64,000 bases of DNA from Sipunculus nudus (taxonomy: Eukaryota; Annelida; Sipuncula; Golfingiida; Sipunculidae): the NCBI GenBank assembly GCA_026874595.1, contig CM049307.1, positions 29,176,362 to 29,240,361 on the forward strand, given 5' to 3'. Positions within the stretch are counted from its first letter, which is position 1. Each line of letters starts with the position of its first letter. The translations under genes were made by a program, and so were the position numbers. Below are positions 10,862-21,265 of the stretch, piece by piece. The notes below the pieces were generated by a model. The model was not told where the DNA came from. It saw only the letters and a program-made list of their open reading frames with translations, and did not search any database.

Positions 10862-13201
10862 TATGTCTCCCCTCACATGGGAAATATAGTTGGTGTCCGG
10901 AGTTGGCATCGTCATCTGTGTCATTTCTTGAAAACACAATAACTTTGGTATGACTCAACATTTTCTTTTTAATACGGGCCCCATATACAATGCCCTATAT
11001 TGATCCCCGTGTCCGTCTGTCCGTCCCTTCTTCCGTCCATACAACAGTGACCCTTTCTTTCTTTTAGGCAAGATATCCCAAACAGAATAAGATGGATCTT
11101 TCTCAAATTCATAGGGATGATTGGTTCCTAGGAGGGCTCTGTCCCTGTCAAATTTCAGATCCACAATACGATGGATCTTACTCAAATCCACAGGGATGAT
11201 TGGTTCCTAGGAGGGCTCTGTCCCTGTCAAATTTCAGATCCACAATACGATGGATCTTACTCAAATCCACAGGGATGATTGGTGCCTAGGAGGGCTCCGT
11301 CCCTTTTGAATTAAGACCCGCTAAAAATTTAATATGGCTGCCAGAGCACTATCGTTGATTTTCCTTCATCCCTGATTTCCCAAAGCAGATACAATGGATC
11401 TTCCTTTAATCCATTGGGATGATTGGTGCATAGGAGGGCTCTGTCCCTATCAAAATTTCAGACCCACAATACGATAGATCTTTCTCAAATCCACAGGTAT
11501 GATTGGTGCCTAGGAGGGCTCCATCCCTATTGCATTAAGACCCGCCAAAAAACCATTATGGCTGCCAGAGCACTATCGGTGATTTACCTTCATGCCTGAT
11601 TTCCCAAAACAGATACAATGGATCTTTCTTAAATCCATAGGGATGATTGGTGCATAGGAGGGCTCTGTCCCTATCAAAAATTCAGACCAACAATACGATA
11701 GATCTTTCTCAAATCCACAGGTATGATTGGTGCCTAGGAGGGCTCAGTCCCTATTGCATTAAGACCCGCCAAAAAACCAATATGGCTGCCAGAGCACTAT
11801 CGGTGATTTTCCTTCATGCCTAATATCCCAAAGCAGATACAATGGATCTTTCTTAAATCCATAGGGATGATTGGTGCCTAGGAGGGCTCTGTCCCTATCA
11901 AATTTCAGATCCACAATACGATGGATCTTTCTCAAATCGACAGGTATGATTGGTGCCAAGGAGGGCTCCGTCCCTATTGAATTAAGACCCCGCCAAAAAT
12001 ACAGTATGGCTGCCAGAGCAGTATCGGTGATTTTCCTTCATGCCTGATTTCCCAAAGCAGATACAATGGATCTTTCTTAAATCCACAGGTATGATTGGTG
12101 CCTAGGAGAGCTCTGTCCCTATCAAATTTCAGATCCACAATACGATGGATCTTTCTCAAATCCACAGGGATGATTGGTGCCTAGGAGGGCTCCGTCCCTT
12201 TTGAATTAAGACCCGCCAAAAATTTAATATGGCTGCCAGAGCACTATCGTTGATTTTCCTTCATCCCTGATTTCCCAAAGCAGATACAATGGATCTTCCT
12301 TTAATCCACAGGGATGATTGGTGCCTAGTAGGGCTCTGTCCCTATTAAATTTCAGACACGCAAAAAATTCAATATGGCTGCCAGTGCACAATCAATGACT
12401 TTATTTCACGCCTGATATAACAAAGAGAATTCAATGGATATTTCTCAAATCCACAGGTATGATTGGTGCCTAGGAGGGCTCCATCCCTTTCAAATTTCAG
12501 ACCAGCCAAAAATACTATATGGCTGCCAGAGCACAATCAGTGATTTTCTTTCACGTGTCATATCCCTTAAAATTAGATATTATTATTATTATTATTAAAT
12601 TATTATTATAATTATATTATTATTATTATTATTAAAATGAGAGAATATGTTTCATCTTTCTGCAATTCACAGGGATAATTGGACAAGTTTCACTATACAC
12701 CTATTCATTCTGCAGGCCATCTTAGGACTGTTGTCCAATTACATCTAGTTAAATTGTTTCTACAAATAACTTGGAGGAGTTTGATAACTGGTGAACTTGA
12801 TCTTCATCATCAAGGTTAAATAGTACAAAATAGACATTTTTTGTAAACCCATAAAATTTTGAACCACTGAAACATTTTCATGAAATTTGAAATTTAAATT
12901 GTTTCTACCATTATCTCAGAAAATTGGAAAAGCATTGACCTTGATCTTTTTCATCAAGGTAAAATCATCAGAAATAGAAATATTTTGTTTACACTATAAC
13001 TTTTGAACCACTAATTATATATAATGAAATTTAATATGTGAAAAAGTTCTTTAAAAATCTTTGAAGTGTTCTGAAATTGGTGACCTTGACTATCATCTTC
13101 AAGGTCAAAACGGCATTAAAGAAATTATTTGTGAATGCTCTAATTCACATTACTTTTTCATCAAATATAGGGATCGAAGTTCTGTAGGGAGGGGAGACAT
13201 A
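10862..13201. mobile_element. TIR-bounded non-autonomous element carrying a tandem array
   Basis: Perfect 13-bp inverted ends, TATGTCTCCCCTC at 10862-10874 and GAGGGGAGACATA at 13189-13201, enclose about 2.3 kb starting only 53 bp after exon 3. Inside are a CCGT/CTGT-rich stretch (about 11008-11045), the 224-bp array listed separately, an ATT microsatellite (12580-12640), and several short repeats around TTGATCTTCATCATCAAGG. There is no transposase frame. Ends of this type with a central satellite resemble satellite-bearing non-autonomous elements of bivalves. Superfamily not assigned. Confidence 0.62.
11085..12545 (+). repeat. Higher-order tandem array, 224-bp unit (145 + 79 bp)
   Basis: The phrase ATGGCTGCCAGWGCAC begins at 11334, 11558, 11782, 12006, 12229, 12374 and 12519. 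The spacing is 224, 224, 224, 223, 145 and 145 bp. Each long unit holds two copies of the GATGATTGGTGCCTAGGAGG block, the short units one. The array is thus a 145-bp monomer in which a 79-bp segment was duplicated and then amplified as a 224-bp unit. Minus-strand open frames here (MDLRKIHRIVDLKFDRD...) are artefacts of the repeat. Confidence 0.92.
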
Positions 13202-14297
13202 TATCTGATTTTACATTTAAAAAACAACCTAATTCTAGTTCTAGTTTGCCTAAATCCACCACTTATCAAATAAGCTAATTTCCTTGAGGCCAGAAAAATA
13301 ATAAGGTATGGTTCTCAGGCACTTTTTTTCAGAAATCACTGCGGGCATGCGGTATTTAATTTTTGACCTTTGTTTGTATGTTTCGATGAAAATGTCATAT
13401 GATCAGGGAAAATATGAAAATAACAGGTTTTTTGCTAAACAGATAAAATCACTACATAACTGAGGAAATCATTTCAAAATTGTATTATTTATCTTTTTGA
13501 AATATGACAATCAAAATAAAAACGTTTGATGTGGGGGGTCAAAATTGATGCAGGTGGTGCCTGAAAAACCATACTTTTTAAATTTTTTTAGCCTTACTCT
13601 CTTTTTTTCCTATTTTGTTATAAATTTTCTTTTTGCTCATTTGACTTTTAGTCTTGCTGAGCTAAAGTGATCAGGTGTGTCCATGATCCTCCCCTCATAG
13701 ACATTGAATGTTCTGTGCTTTTTTACACCTGTATACCAGTCAGTAGGCATAGTTGAACAAAATTGGCCCAGCCTATACTTCACAAATTTTATTTACTGTA
13801 AAGAATTGTTACCACAATCAGATCATTCAGGGTTAAATTCAAACTAAAGGTTCAGTTTCTTCTGAAGTATTTTTATATTTCTATAATATTTTCAGTGCTT
13901 ATTGATCTGGGATGGATATATCATTTTATTCTTGGCTAGTTCCAGGCAGCACCCAAAATTTAATTCATTTATACTTTTAATTTTTTTGTGTGTTTTTAAC
14001 ATTTTTATTACAGGTTTTAGTACTTGGATTTGGGTAGCAGTACTGAACTGACCTTTTCTGTTTCAATAGTGCTTTCATAGAATAAGTTATAGTTATAGAA
14101 GATGTTTATATTTATTTGAACTATATGTGGAAGATGTGTTGAAACATACAGGAAATATTTTATTAAAGATATTTCTCTTAATGAACTAATGACACTTTTT
14201 AAAATGAGATAATGTAAACACCTGATCATTCATTCTTTGCCTTATTTAGCTTCGACTGTGTTTTATTCTCTGTATTCTTACCATTGTTCTGTTGCAG
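13202..14297. other. Intron 3, 3' part
   Basis: AT-rich intron sequence with no recognised element. A pyrimidine-rich tract precedes the exon 4 acceptor (CTGTTGCAG at 14289-14297). Confidence 0.5.
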
Positions 14298-14507
14298 AGC
14301 GTCAGTTTGCTGTTGAACTATTGCGCTGTCCACAGCACAGTAACTTGTCTCGTGGACAAATGCAGCTGTTTCTGCACACATTATGCCTTTGTCTGACCAC
14401 TGGTATACCTCCAAGAATACTCGCCTCCTGGTCTGTGCCAAATTTACGACGGTATGGAATGACCCCTGGCAGGTTCATGTTTGAAGGTGGCTCCAGCTGT
14501 GGCAAAG
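14298..14507 (+). CDS. DOK7: Dok-7 exon 4 (IRS-type PTB domain, first part)
   Basis: The 210-nt exon runs phase 1 to phase 1, between acceptor GTTGCAG and donor GTGAGG. It continues LGE into ERQFAVELL, then MQLFLHTLCLCL, and then WSVPNLRRYG and FMFEGGSSCGKG. The end matches human Dok-7 (WKLSDLRRYG, FIFEGGTRCGYW). From memory human exon 4 is 201 nt, so this one is three codons longer, in the loop after the first strand. The two arginines of LRRYG (human R158 and R159), which contact phosphotyrosine, are kept. The third contact residue, human R174, aligns to Ser. The PTB domain binds the juxtamembrane NPxY motif of MuSK in vertebrates. Confidence 0.95.
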
Positions 14508-15315
14508 GTGAGGAACTACCGCCACTCATGTTATCAACACAACTAACCATGCATACAGACACTCTATTTTAACAAAGTACTACAGTAAAACACTTAAAAG
14601 CACACACACACTGGCACCTTTACCCACTCAGGGTCCTACTTGGCTGTCAGTTTCATTCCAGGTTGGTACATAATAGAGCTTAGGGATTCAATATGAATAG
14701 TGATGCTTGTCAGTTTCATTCTGGGACCTTGCATCATCGAGTACACTGAGTACTAGGCTGAGATGGGCCCAATGTGTAAAATAAATGTATAAGCAATATT
14801 ACCCACTGGCATTGATATGAACTTTGAATGGCTTGCCATATAAGGTATGCCAGGGGATCTGAATTTGGAAGATAACATACATGGCTAGTTTATAGTTGTA
14901 ATACAGTTGGGAAACTGGGAAAGTTGTGCGAGGGAGAGATACGAAAACAGTACTTTATAATTCAATTTAAGTTCAGTGAGTTAAGTTCTCTTAAGATTTT
15001 CAAGATTTGGTGAAAAATAAATTAAGTGATTATCATTTATTATTATTTTGATTGACCAAAGAGCAGTTGCCCTACATTTCTTAAAGTTCAGTATCATACA
15101 AAAAGTTTACACAAGGCATGTATAAGCTGTCATATGATTCAATCTTTTAATTAAAAAGAGCAAGGCATATACATCATTTGCAGCTGTTCACGAATCAGTT
15201 CATGCATATTAATTTAAGTAATCTGGGCTTTGGAACAGTGGTAATATGCATGGTTATGGTATCCATTCAAGGGGATGTGCTTAAGTAAGACTCAATAGGA
15301 GTGTGACTCATTTTT
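14508..15315. other. Intron 4, 5' part
   Basis: No exon or clear repeat family was recognised. The stretch ends in the TTTTT run into which the family A element is inserted. Confidence 0.5.
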
Positions 15316-18300
15316 AGCTCAGCTGACTATAAGTCATCTGAGCTATAGTCATGGTCCATTGTCCGTCGTCTGTCTGTCCGTCCGTCTGGATGTCCGTCCG
15401 TAAGACTGGCACGTTTCGACACCGTTCGACCTACTAATCTGAATTTCAGCATACAGTTAGATGTCCCCATAATCTCCTACCATGCCAAAAATTGGGTCAA
15501 TAGGACTTCGTTCCTTTGAGATATTAAGGAAAAACCAAAATTTTTTATTAGAAATCCATTTTCACACTTCAGGACTGCCTAATATCAAAACCACTCATCT
15601 GGTTTTCTTCATTTTTACCATAAATATTCCTCTATATAGTTCCTATGTACATGCCAGATATGAAGTCAGTATTATATAATTTAAAAAAGTTATGGGCCCA
15701 AACATAATGGACTTTGTAAAAAAATCAGGAAGATATTTAGTCACTTAAGACCAAAAGTGTTAAAGGTAGGGACTTTTTTCCAGTAATACAACTTTAATTA
15801 ATCAAAATTTAATTGTATACCAAAAATTAGATCAAAATCTGTTAAATTTTTTTAAATATTTGCAAAAATATAAAATTGGTACCTTAAATTTTGCCCAACT
15901 TTGGCCATGGCACGTTTTTTTCCTGTAAGTACTGTGGATTTTAATTTTCACACCATGTATACATAAGGATTTAATCTGTTAAAATCTGAAATTTGAAAAT
16001 AAAAGCTGCAAAATTAGGCTAGTTATTGAATTTTTTTGGAGGCTCTTGTTGTATTCCCTTACATTGTCAAGCAGTCCACTTTGATGACTGTAGGTCATTC
16101 AGTGCACATCTCTATGCTCCTTAGGCTGTTGACATAATTTTAGATGTCCCCAAAATCTCCTACCATACCGAAAATTGGGTCATTAGGACTTTGTTCCTTC
16201 GAGATATTAAGGAAAAAAACTCTGTTTTCCATAAAAAAAAGCCATTGTTACACTTCAAGGCTGCCTAATATCAAAACCACTGATCTGTTTTTGATCATAT
16301 TTAGTATTCACATTCTTTTATACATTTTCTATGAACATACCAAAAATTAGGTCAGTATTGGGTATCATTTTGAAGTTATGGGCCAAAACATAATGCAATT
16401 TTTTAAAAAATCAGGAAATATATTTACTCACCTAACATGAGAATTGCTGAACCTAGAGACTTTTTTCCGGAATATAACTTTATTTAATAAAGATTCAATT
16501 GTTTACCCAAAATTAGATCTGAATTTTGCAAATTTTTAAGTTATTAGCATAAATAAAAAATCAATACCTTAAATTTTTTTCTAACTTTGACACTGTTGAT
16601 TTAATTTTCCCAGCATATATGCATAAGGATTTATTCTTTTAAAATCTGAACTTTCAAAAGAAATTGATTGGAATGAATAGCTTTTATTCATGTTTTCATA
16701 CACCGTGTCAAGTGTTGTTTACATCTAGCCCACCTAGTAGTACAGCCTTCACTTGCATTATGTAACCCACCCCAGGCAGCTTACCTTGGCCCAGCTTGGC
16801 CACTACTAGCAGGCTTCCCCTCTGCCCTGCACTCATCCCCCCAGCTGGTGCATAAACTAGATGAATGTTATAATTTTTCTGTATTTTATTTTATTCTTGG
16901 ACATGCTACATTTTAGATTTTGTATTGAACCACCAGGGTTACAATGATTAAAGTGTACATTGTATTGTGGCGTATTGCTGTAAAAAGTGTGGATGTTCAT
17001 GAGATAAGTAATTCCTTACTTCAGAAGAGTAAAAACTTCACCAGGTGTGAAATTGACTATTAATTCCAGTAATTAATTAAAAGTGGGATAGTAATAAGCA
17101 CAATGATATTGTTTGTCCCTCTTTCAACCAACAGTGTGTATAGTTTATTTGAAAAGATGTTTTATTTTATCAAATTTACTTTTATTTTATTTTGGTGAAT
17201 AAAATTAAGCATGTCCTGAAAACTCCAATGTGCAAAACTTTTTAATAGTGATTCAAGGAATATTCTTGTAGATGCCATGTTGTGGCATTATTTTCTTTTA
17301 AAAATCAGTTTAAACATTTATGATTTAAAAATAATAAAATATATGTGTATGCATAATATGACCCAATGTTTTTTACTCTGTATATATAATGATTGCAACT
17401 TTTGCAACAATTCTAATATTTTAACTTATATTTTCAGGTTTTTTTAATTAAAAATTTATAAACCTGTAAATAAAAAAATGATTCAGATAAAAACTTCTTA
17501 ATGGAAAAAGTGGATCTGCTTAAAAAAATAGGATTATATATAAACTTAAATGCATTATTCTCTTGAAAGTGAAATATTAGTCCATTCTGTCCACTTGCCT
17601 GTCCATCTGTAAATTTTCTTATGCAACACAGTATCTCAAAACTTTTACTGTTTTTCTTCATGACAGTCTTGTATTAGTTTGCAATCATATATTTAGAACT
17701 TTACTATAACCAAGTAGGAGGGCCCCTTTCCTCTTAGCTTTTCATATTCTTATATAAATGAAAAACATTACAATAGAATATTTCTACATCCACCTTCGTG
17801 CTGCCCTCACTTTTCCCTTCTCCGAACCCCATCCCAAAGTTAGCCTCAGTAAGCAAGAACAAGATGAATCAGATATATTCATACTTTAATATTTTGTATA
17901 ACTATTCGTCCATAGGTACCTATGTACATGCCAGAAATTATGTCAATATTGTGTAATATGTAGACATAGTCATACAGTCACATATTCATAAATCACTTCA
18001 TCAGCATAGTTCATCATAACATCATATCTGTCAAATTGAACGCTTGCAGACTACCATACACTTTAGATCCTTCAACAAATAGCCTTATCATCATTCTACT
18101 ACTGCTTATTACTGCTGTCATTGCATTCATATTTGCTCAAATATATCACAATTTTCAACCCCTCCTAAATAAATAAAAAATTAACCACTTTATTTGACTC
18201 TATTAATCCATCAGTCAGGTAATTTCATTTATCATTTACTCACATATTACATTACATTCCTTTATAATAGCCCAACATGTACATGATATTCATAAGCTTT

Positions 18301-18383
18301 ATCGACTTGATATAGTATCACAGTGGAGAAACATTTATAGTCCAATCATGATCAGCTGAGCGCCGTGACCCATGGGTCCCTTG
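15316..18383 (+). mobile_element. Family A element, copy 1 (3.1 kb, Helentron-like)
   Basis: The element begins after five T with a hairpin, AGCTCAGCTGACTATAAGTC pairing with GACT...CTGAGCT, followed by a CCGT/CTGT microsatellite (about 15358-15400). The body contains an imperfect internal duplication: the phrase TTAGATGTCCCC...ATCTCCTACCAT occurs at about 15459 and 16141. It ends TCAGCTGAGCGCCGTGACCCATGGGTCCCTTG before TTTT. GCTCAGCTGA near the left end and TCAGCTGAGC near the right end are inverted repeats, and GACCCATGGGTC is a 12-bp palindrome close to the terminus. It is nearly identical by eye to the 36.3-kb copy. It encodes no protein. Confidence 0.85.
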
Positions 18384-18793
18384 TTTTATTGATAGTAGCA
18401 TCTTATTAGAAAAACTGTGGTGCTAAAAACATCAACTATCAGTAGTATCCGTGCTCATGTAAAGATTATTTTGTCTTCATGCCTGAATTGAGGAATATCA
18501 ACTGTTCATTTTAGGGTAGACTCTGGAGAATATGAATGTTGATTTTTGGCAGGTTGAGCAATAATTATTGATATAAATTGATATTAATTATCTTTATGCC
18601 AATAGAATATGCAAAATTTGTTAGGGGACTACCTCAGTTTCCTAATGAATATAAAATTTTGTGATTTTAACAGTACCAGTATTCATGCATGTTACACCAA
18701 GATCACATGGGCAGGGATAAAGGCAACACAAACACTTGATATATCAACTGCACCTTAATTGCCATAGGTAGCTTGATAGACTTTTATTTATAG
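18384..18793. other. Intron 4 spacer between two elements
   Basis: About 400 bp of AT-rich sequence separate the family A and family D insertions. Nothing else was recognised. Confidence 0.5.
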
Positions 18794-20561
18794 TTCTGTA
18801 TAACATGGAAAATATGAGGTTTTAATCCAAAATAATTGTATCCCCAGACAAAGTCAGGGGATACTATGTTTTCATACCTCATTCTGTATAACATGGAAAA
18901 TATGAGGTTTTAATCCAAAATAATTGTATCCCCAGACAAAGTCGGGGGATACTATGTTTTCATACCGGTCCCGCCGCTGCCGCCGCATATAAATCTTATT
19001 GGCGCGATAACTCAAAAAAAATTTCACTGATCTTTACCAAACTTGGTATATGTATAGATATGGGTGAGAGGACGACGCCTATTTAAAATGAGGTCATGAC
19101 CTTGATTAGGAGAGTGTCCTTGACCTTGAATAGGTCCAAATTTGGGGATAATTACACAAATTCTTAAATATCTCAAGAAATCTTGCATGGATTGATCCCA
19201 AAATCAAATTGATTGAAGATCATGGATAGGTTTGTCATGTTCCAGAAACTGGTGGCGCCACCTATTATTCTTTACATGTTTTCTTGCCTTTTAATACCCC
19301 CAAAATTGCCACTTGACAGTACTGTGAGCATTATAAGTCAAAAACTAATGGACAGATTTCTTTTATATTATGCATATACATAGATATTGGTTATGGGATG
19401 ATGTTTATTTAAATTGTTGTCATGACCTTTCCTATGAGAGTGGCCTTGACCTTGAATATTCCCATATTTGGTGAAATTCACACAAAATCTTTAATATCTC
19501 AGTAAGGGATACATGGAATAATCCAAAAATCAAATTTATTGAAGATCTCGGATAGCTTTGCCTTTTGCAGAAGACAGGTGGCGCCACCTTGTGTGGTTTT
19601 CTTGTTAAAATGATGTTAACGCAATAACTTTGTAAGAATTTGAGGTACAATCACCCAACCCACAGGTTTAATGCATCTTATCAACGGCTAGCTCAAGTTC
19701 GAACATGGATGAACTTGATGCATTTTTCAAGGTCACAGCAGTGATTATGCTACTACAGGTGGCGCCACCTTGAGTCGTTTTCTTGCTTTTGCGCCTGTTA
19801 ATACCCCACCATTGCCACTTGACAGTACTGTTAGCATGATAAATTGAAAACTAAAGGATAAGATTTCTTTCATATCATGCATATATATATTTTTAAGTTA
19901 AATTTTTTTTTGTTTTAATTTTAATTAAAACAATTTTTTTTTAAATCTTGGATTTTTTTTAAATTTTGATTTAAAATTTTTTTTTAAATCTTGGATTTTT
20001 TTCTCTTCTGCAGAATACAGGTGGCGCCACCTTGTGTTTTCTTGCTTTTGCAACTGTTAATACCCCACCACTTCCACTTGACAGCACTGTTAGCATGATA
20101 AATTGAAAACTAAAGGACAGATTTCTTTCATGTCATGCATATATATATTTTTAAGTTAAAAAAATTTTTTTTTTAATTTTAATTAAAAAAATTTTTTTTT
20201 AATCTTTGATTTTTTATCTCTTCTGCAGAATACAGGTGGCGCCACCTTGTGTCGTTTTCTTGCTTTCGCACCTTGTAATACCCCACCAGTGCCACTTCAC
20301 AGCACTGAGAGCATGATAAGTTGAAAACTAATGGACAGATTTCTTTCATATCATGTATATAGATATGGGTTACAGAATGAGATATATTTCAGTTTCGATC
20401 ATGACCTCTCCTGTGAGAGTGACCTTTACCTTATATATGCCCATACTTATAAGAAACCATGGTGGCTTGCCAAGTGTCAGTCTCTGCATCTAAACTCAAG
20501 ATAGGATCCCATTTTTCGAGGCTGGGAGGGGGGGGGTAATTGTCTGGGGAGAAATATCTAG
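18794..20561 (+). mobile_element. Family D element, copy 2, with duplicated 5' end
   Basis: The left end is present twice in tandem, about 90-98 bp apart: TATCCCCAGACAAAGTC begins at 18839 and 18927. Each copy can fold (ATCCCC...GGGGAT). ATCCCCAGACA here is the inverse of TGTCTGGGGA at 20541-20550, so subterminal inverted repeats are present. Inside are several units with GGTGGCGCCACC (about 19254, 19578, 19758, 20031 and 20234) and low-complexity A/T blocks. The end is GAAATATCTAG before TTTT. The 3' hairpin seen in copies 1 and 3 is missing. It ends 144 bp before exon 5. Confidence 0.74.
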
Positions 20562-20705
20562 TTTTATTTGGTGTAACATTTTATGACATTTCTTCTTATT
20601 TTATGGCATCAGTGCCTGCCAGAGCCATTGATAGTACACCCACATTGACTGATATTTTTGGTAATTTCACTACCCCTGGTTCATGTGTTACATTAATATT
20701 TACAG

Positions 20706-20816
20706 GTGAAGGGTTATATGTGTTTTCAACTGACCAAGGGGAAGAAATCACACACCTGCTGAATCTGATCTCCAAGGGCAAGATTTCCAATTCCAGCCCA
20801 GGGTCTGCTAACAGAG
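20706..20816 (+). CDS. DOK7: Dok-7 exon 5 (end of IRS-type PTB domain)
   Basis: The 111-nt exon (phase 1 in and out) lies between acceptor ATTTACAG and donor GTATGT. With the split Gly it reads GEGLYVFSTDQGEEITHLL, then NLISKGKISNSSPGSANR. This is the final strand and C-terminal helix of an IRS/Dok PTB domain; human Dok-7 has AGVFFLSSAEGEQISFLFDCIVRG. The exon 4/5 junction falls in the codon equivalent to human W178. From memory human exon 5 is 120 nt, also phase-neutral. Beyond this point I cannot follow the gene with confidence. Confidence 0.95.
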
Positions 20817-20900
20817 GTATGTCAGTTAACAGTTCTAAGCATGATTTTCACAGATTAATAGTAAGACAGTATGTAGCTCAGCCAGTATTTTAGGCATTGT

Positions 20901-20903
<3 letters not shown>

Positions 20904-20969
<66 letters not shown>

Positions 20970-20978
20970 ATATATATA
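20904..20978. repeat. (TA)n microsatellite
   Basis: A nearly pure TA run about 90 bp after exon 5. It provides the TA target into which the pogo-like element is inserted. Confidence 0.95.
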
Positions 20979-21183
20979 CAGTAGAACGCCTGAATTACGG
21001 TCGACATCGGAACTGTGTTCACAAGGACATTAAAGAAAGTTGAAAGATCCACAGTTTGCCTGACGTTTTCTGATGACATGATCATCGGGACCCGCTGGTT
21101 GTTGTTCGTTAATTAAATGACAAACACCCTGATTAAGATCCGGCTCGCACGACTGATTCCCAAACATACATGCAGGTGGGAAC

Positions 21184-21265
21184 ACATGCCTTAATATTGT
21201 GCATACTAATGAGGCTGAGTGGGGTGATACGACGCTGGCTACGTGTCAAACAACTCAGTCACGGT
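21184..21265 (+). repeat. 82-bp direct repeat, left copy
   Basis: Begins ACATGCCTTAATATTGTGCA and is repeated at 25594-25675 with three differences, all transitions. Two of the three fit CpG decay. The two copies flank the LINE exactly, as a target-site duplication would. Confidence 0.9.

Noticed and set aside
10955..12165. Minus-strand frames beginning MDLRKIHRIVDLKFDRD
   Set aside because: The same peptide repeats because the DNA is a 224-bp tandem array. There are frequent stops between units and no transcript signals.
15482..16350. Similar short proteins (MPKIGSIGLRSFEILRKN type) at 15.5, 16.1, 23.2 and 36.5 kb
   Set aside because: They are read from the conserved block of family A elements. 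The block is duplicated within elements, and frames are under 70 codons and broken in other copies.
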